Notes under the pieces: generated by a model
What the model was told of the DNA's origin: nothing
The model's input: only the letters and a program-made list of their open reading frames with translations
Database searches by the model: none
Shown: one piece after another, positions 5,775 to 6,046 of the stretch
How the letters are laid out: every line of letters starts with the position of its first letter
Numbering within the stretch: position 1 is the first letter of the stretch
Program-made: the position numbers and the translations under genes
Assembly: GCA_020052975.1 (NCBI GenBank)
Contig: JAGVOC010000461.1
Location: 1 to 6,046 of the forward strand
DNA: 6,046 bases
Direction of reading: 5' to 3'
DNA from: Desulfobacterales bacterium
Lineage (GTDB): Bacteria > Desulfobacterota > Desulfobacteria > Desulfobacterales > RPRI01

Positions 5775-5803
5775 AAATTAATAAAACAAAAAATATTAAT
5801 ATT
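5775..5803 (+). promoter_or_regulatory. UP-element-like A/T tract upstream of P4
   Basis: This is an almost pure A/T tract upstream of the P4 -35 box, covering roughly -40 to -68 relative to the predicted start, where RNA polymerase alpha C-terminal domains bind. It ends in the perfect 12-base palindrome AATATTAATATT (5792-5803). Confidence 0.5.
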
Positions 5804-5807
5804 GTGC

Positions 5808-5836
5808 TTGACATAACATCTTGAATAAATTATGAA
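5808..5836 (+). promoter_or_regulatory. rrn promoter P4 (proximal)
   Basis: TTGACA (5808-5813), 17-nt spacer, TATGAA (5831-5836). The start would be near 5843, about 110 nt before mature 16S rRNA. It shares GCTTGACA with P3. Confidence 0.65.
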
Positions 5837-5850
5837 TATACTTTCTTGAA

Positions 5851-5878
5851 AAGTGGGCTGCTGTTTCAGCAGCTTCTT
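5851..5878 (+). other. rRNA leader hairpin
   Basis: GCTGCTG (5857-5863) pairs perfectly with CAGCAGC (5867-5873) around TTT. Two G-U pairs and, past a bulged T, AAG/CTT extend the stem to 5851/5878. It lies just before the boxA-like site, the position of boxB-type leader hairpins, and probably belongs to the rrn antitermination leader. Confidence 0.6.
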
Positions 5879-5890
5879 GATCTTTGAAAA
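5878..5890 (+). promoter_or_regulatory. boxA-like antitermination site
   Basis: TGATCTTTGAAAA resembles the boxA element of rRNA leaders (core CTTT followed by A-rich sequence) that recruits NusB/NusE, and is followed by CTAGATAG as in many bacterial rrn leaders. It is 64 nt upstream of 16S rRNA. Confidence 0.65.
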
Positions 5891-5924
5891 CTAGATAGTG
5901 ACAGCTTGTGAGTTAGGTCTCATT

Positions 5925-5940
5925 TTGCATGAAAATGCAA
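5925..5940 (+). other. GAAA-tetraloop hairpin before 16S rRNA
   Basis: TTGCAT (5925-5930) and ATGCAA (5935-5940) form a perfect stem capped by GAAA, a stable GNRA tetraloop, 13 nt before the 16S 5' end. It may assist leader folding or processing. Confidence 0.5.
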
Positions 5941-5953
5941 CAATTTAATAGTT

Positions 5954-6046
5954 TAATTGGAGAGTTTGATCCTGGCTCAGAATGAACGCTGGCGGCGTGC
6001 TTAACACATGCAAGTCGCACGAGAACTCTTTAGCTTGCTAAAGATA
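5954..6046 (+). rRNA. rrs: 16S ribosomal RNA, 5' end (partial)
   Basis: The universal 5' sequence AGAGTTTGATCCTGGCTCAG occurs at 5961-5980 (E. coli positions 8-27), which places base 1 near 5954. GAACGCTGGCGGCGTGCTTA and ACACATGCAAGTCG follow as expected. The V1 helix is visible as TCTTTAG-CTTG-CTAAAGA. The gene runs off the window end. The sequence fits Desulfobacterota-type 16S, but 93 nt cannot give a firm lineage. Confidence 0.98.

Larger units (their letters stand above)
5497..5953 (+). promoter_or_regulatory. Control and leader region of the rRNA operon
   Basis: This 457-nt gene-free stretch between tyrS and 16S rRNA is very AT-rich. It contains four TTGACA promoters, several inverted repeats, a leader hairpin and a boxA-like site, each listed separately. 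No ORF with recognisable content is present. tyrS has no compact terminator before the first promoter, so its transcripts may run into the rrn leader. Confidence 0.85.

Overview
This is a chromosomal housekeeping window, AT-rich throughout. It probably comes from a Gram-negative sulfate-reducer-type bacterium (Desulfobacterota, Desulfobacterales-like). The lineage call is inference. It rests on the order atpD-atpC-glmU-zapB-zapA-6S RNA-rny-tyrS, on a ZapB/ZapA pair beside 6S RNA, and on the style of the 16S rRNA 5' end. No phage, IS element, CRISPR array or cargo gene is visible. All confident genes are on the + strand.

Layout. Positions 1-58 are the last codons of atpD (F1 beta subunit), followed by atpC (epsilon) and a good intrinsic terminator at 545-578 that closes the ATP synthase operon. 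Next is a GlmU-type uridylyltransferase (615-1376). It stops cleanly at the domain boundary and has no left-handed beta-helix acetyltransferase half. A promoter overlapping its stop codon precedes two small division genes, zapB-like (1428-1673) and zapA (1713-2006), both apparently using TTG starts. The 632-nt gap from 2007 to 2638 is not empty: it holds a 6S RNA (about 2172-2354) that can be folded by hand into the canonical long hairpin with a central bubble, then a short hairpin terminator, an unexplained foldable stretch and a likely rny promoter. rny (RNase Y) and tyrS follow as a tightly coupled pair. The last 550 nt are the control region and first about 93 nt of a ribosomal RNA operon: four tandem TTGACA promoters spaced about 100 bp apart, a leader hairpin, a boxA-like antitermination motif, and the 16S rRNA 5' end.

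How it fits together. The genes serve energy (ATP synthase), wall precursor synthesis (UDP-GlcNAc), Z-ring assembly (ZapA/ZapB), global transcription control (6S RNA), RNA turnover (RNase Y), tRNA-Tyr charging (TyrS) and ribosome production (rrn). All are growth-linked, but I infer no single dedicated system.

I found no clear candidate for an undescribed system. The points most worth a second look are the single-domain GlmU, the 6S RNA with its predictable pRNA start, the regular four-promoter rrn array with separate inverted repeats at its promoters, and the unexplained stem at 2438-2522.
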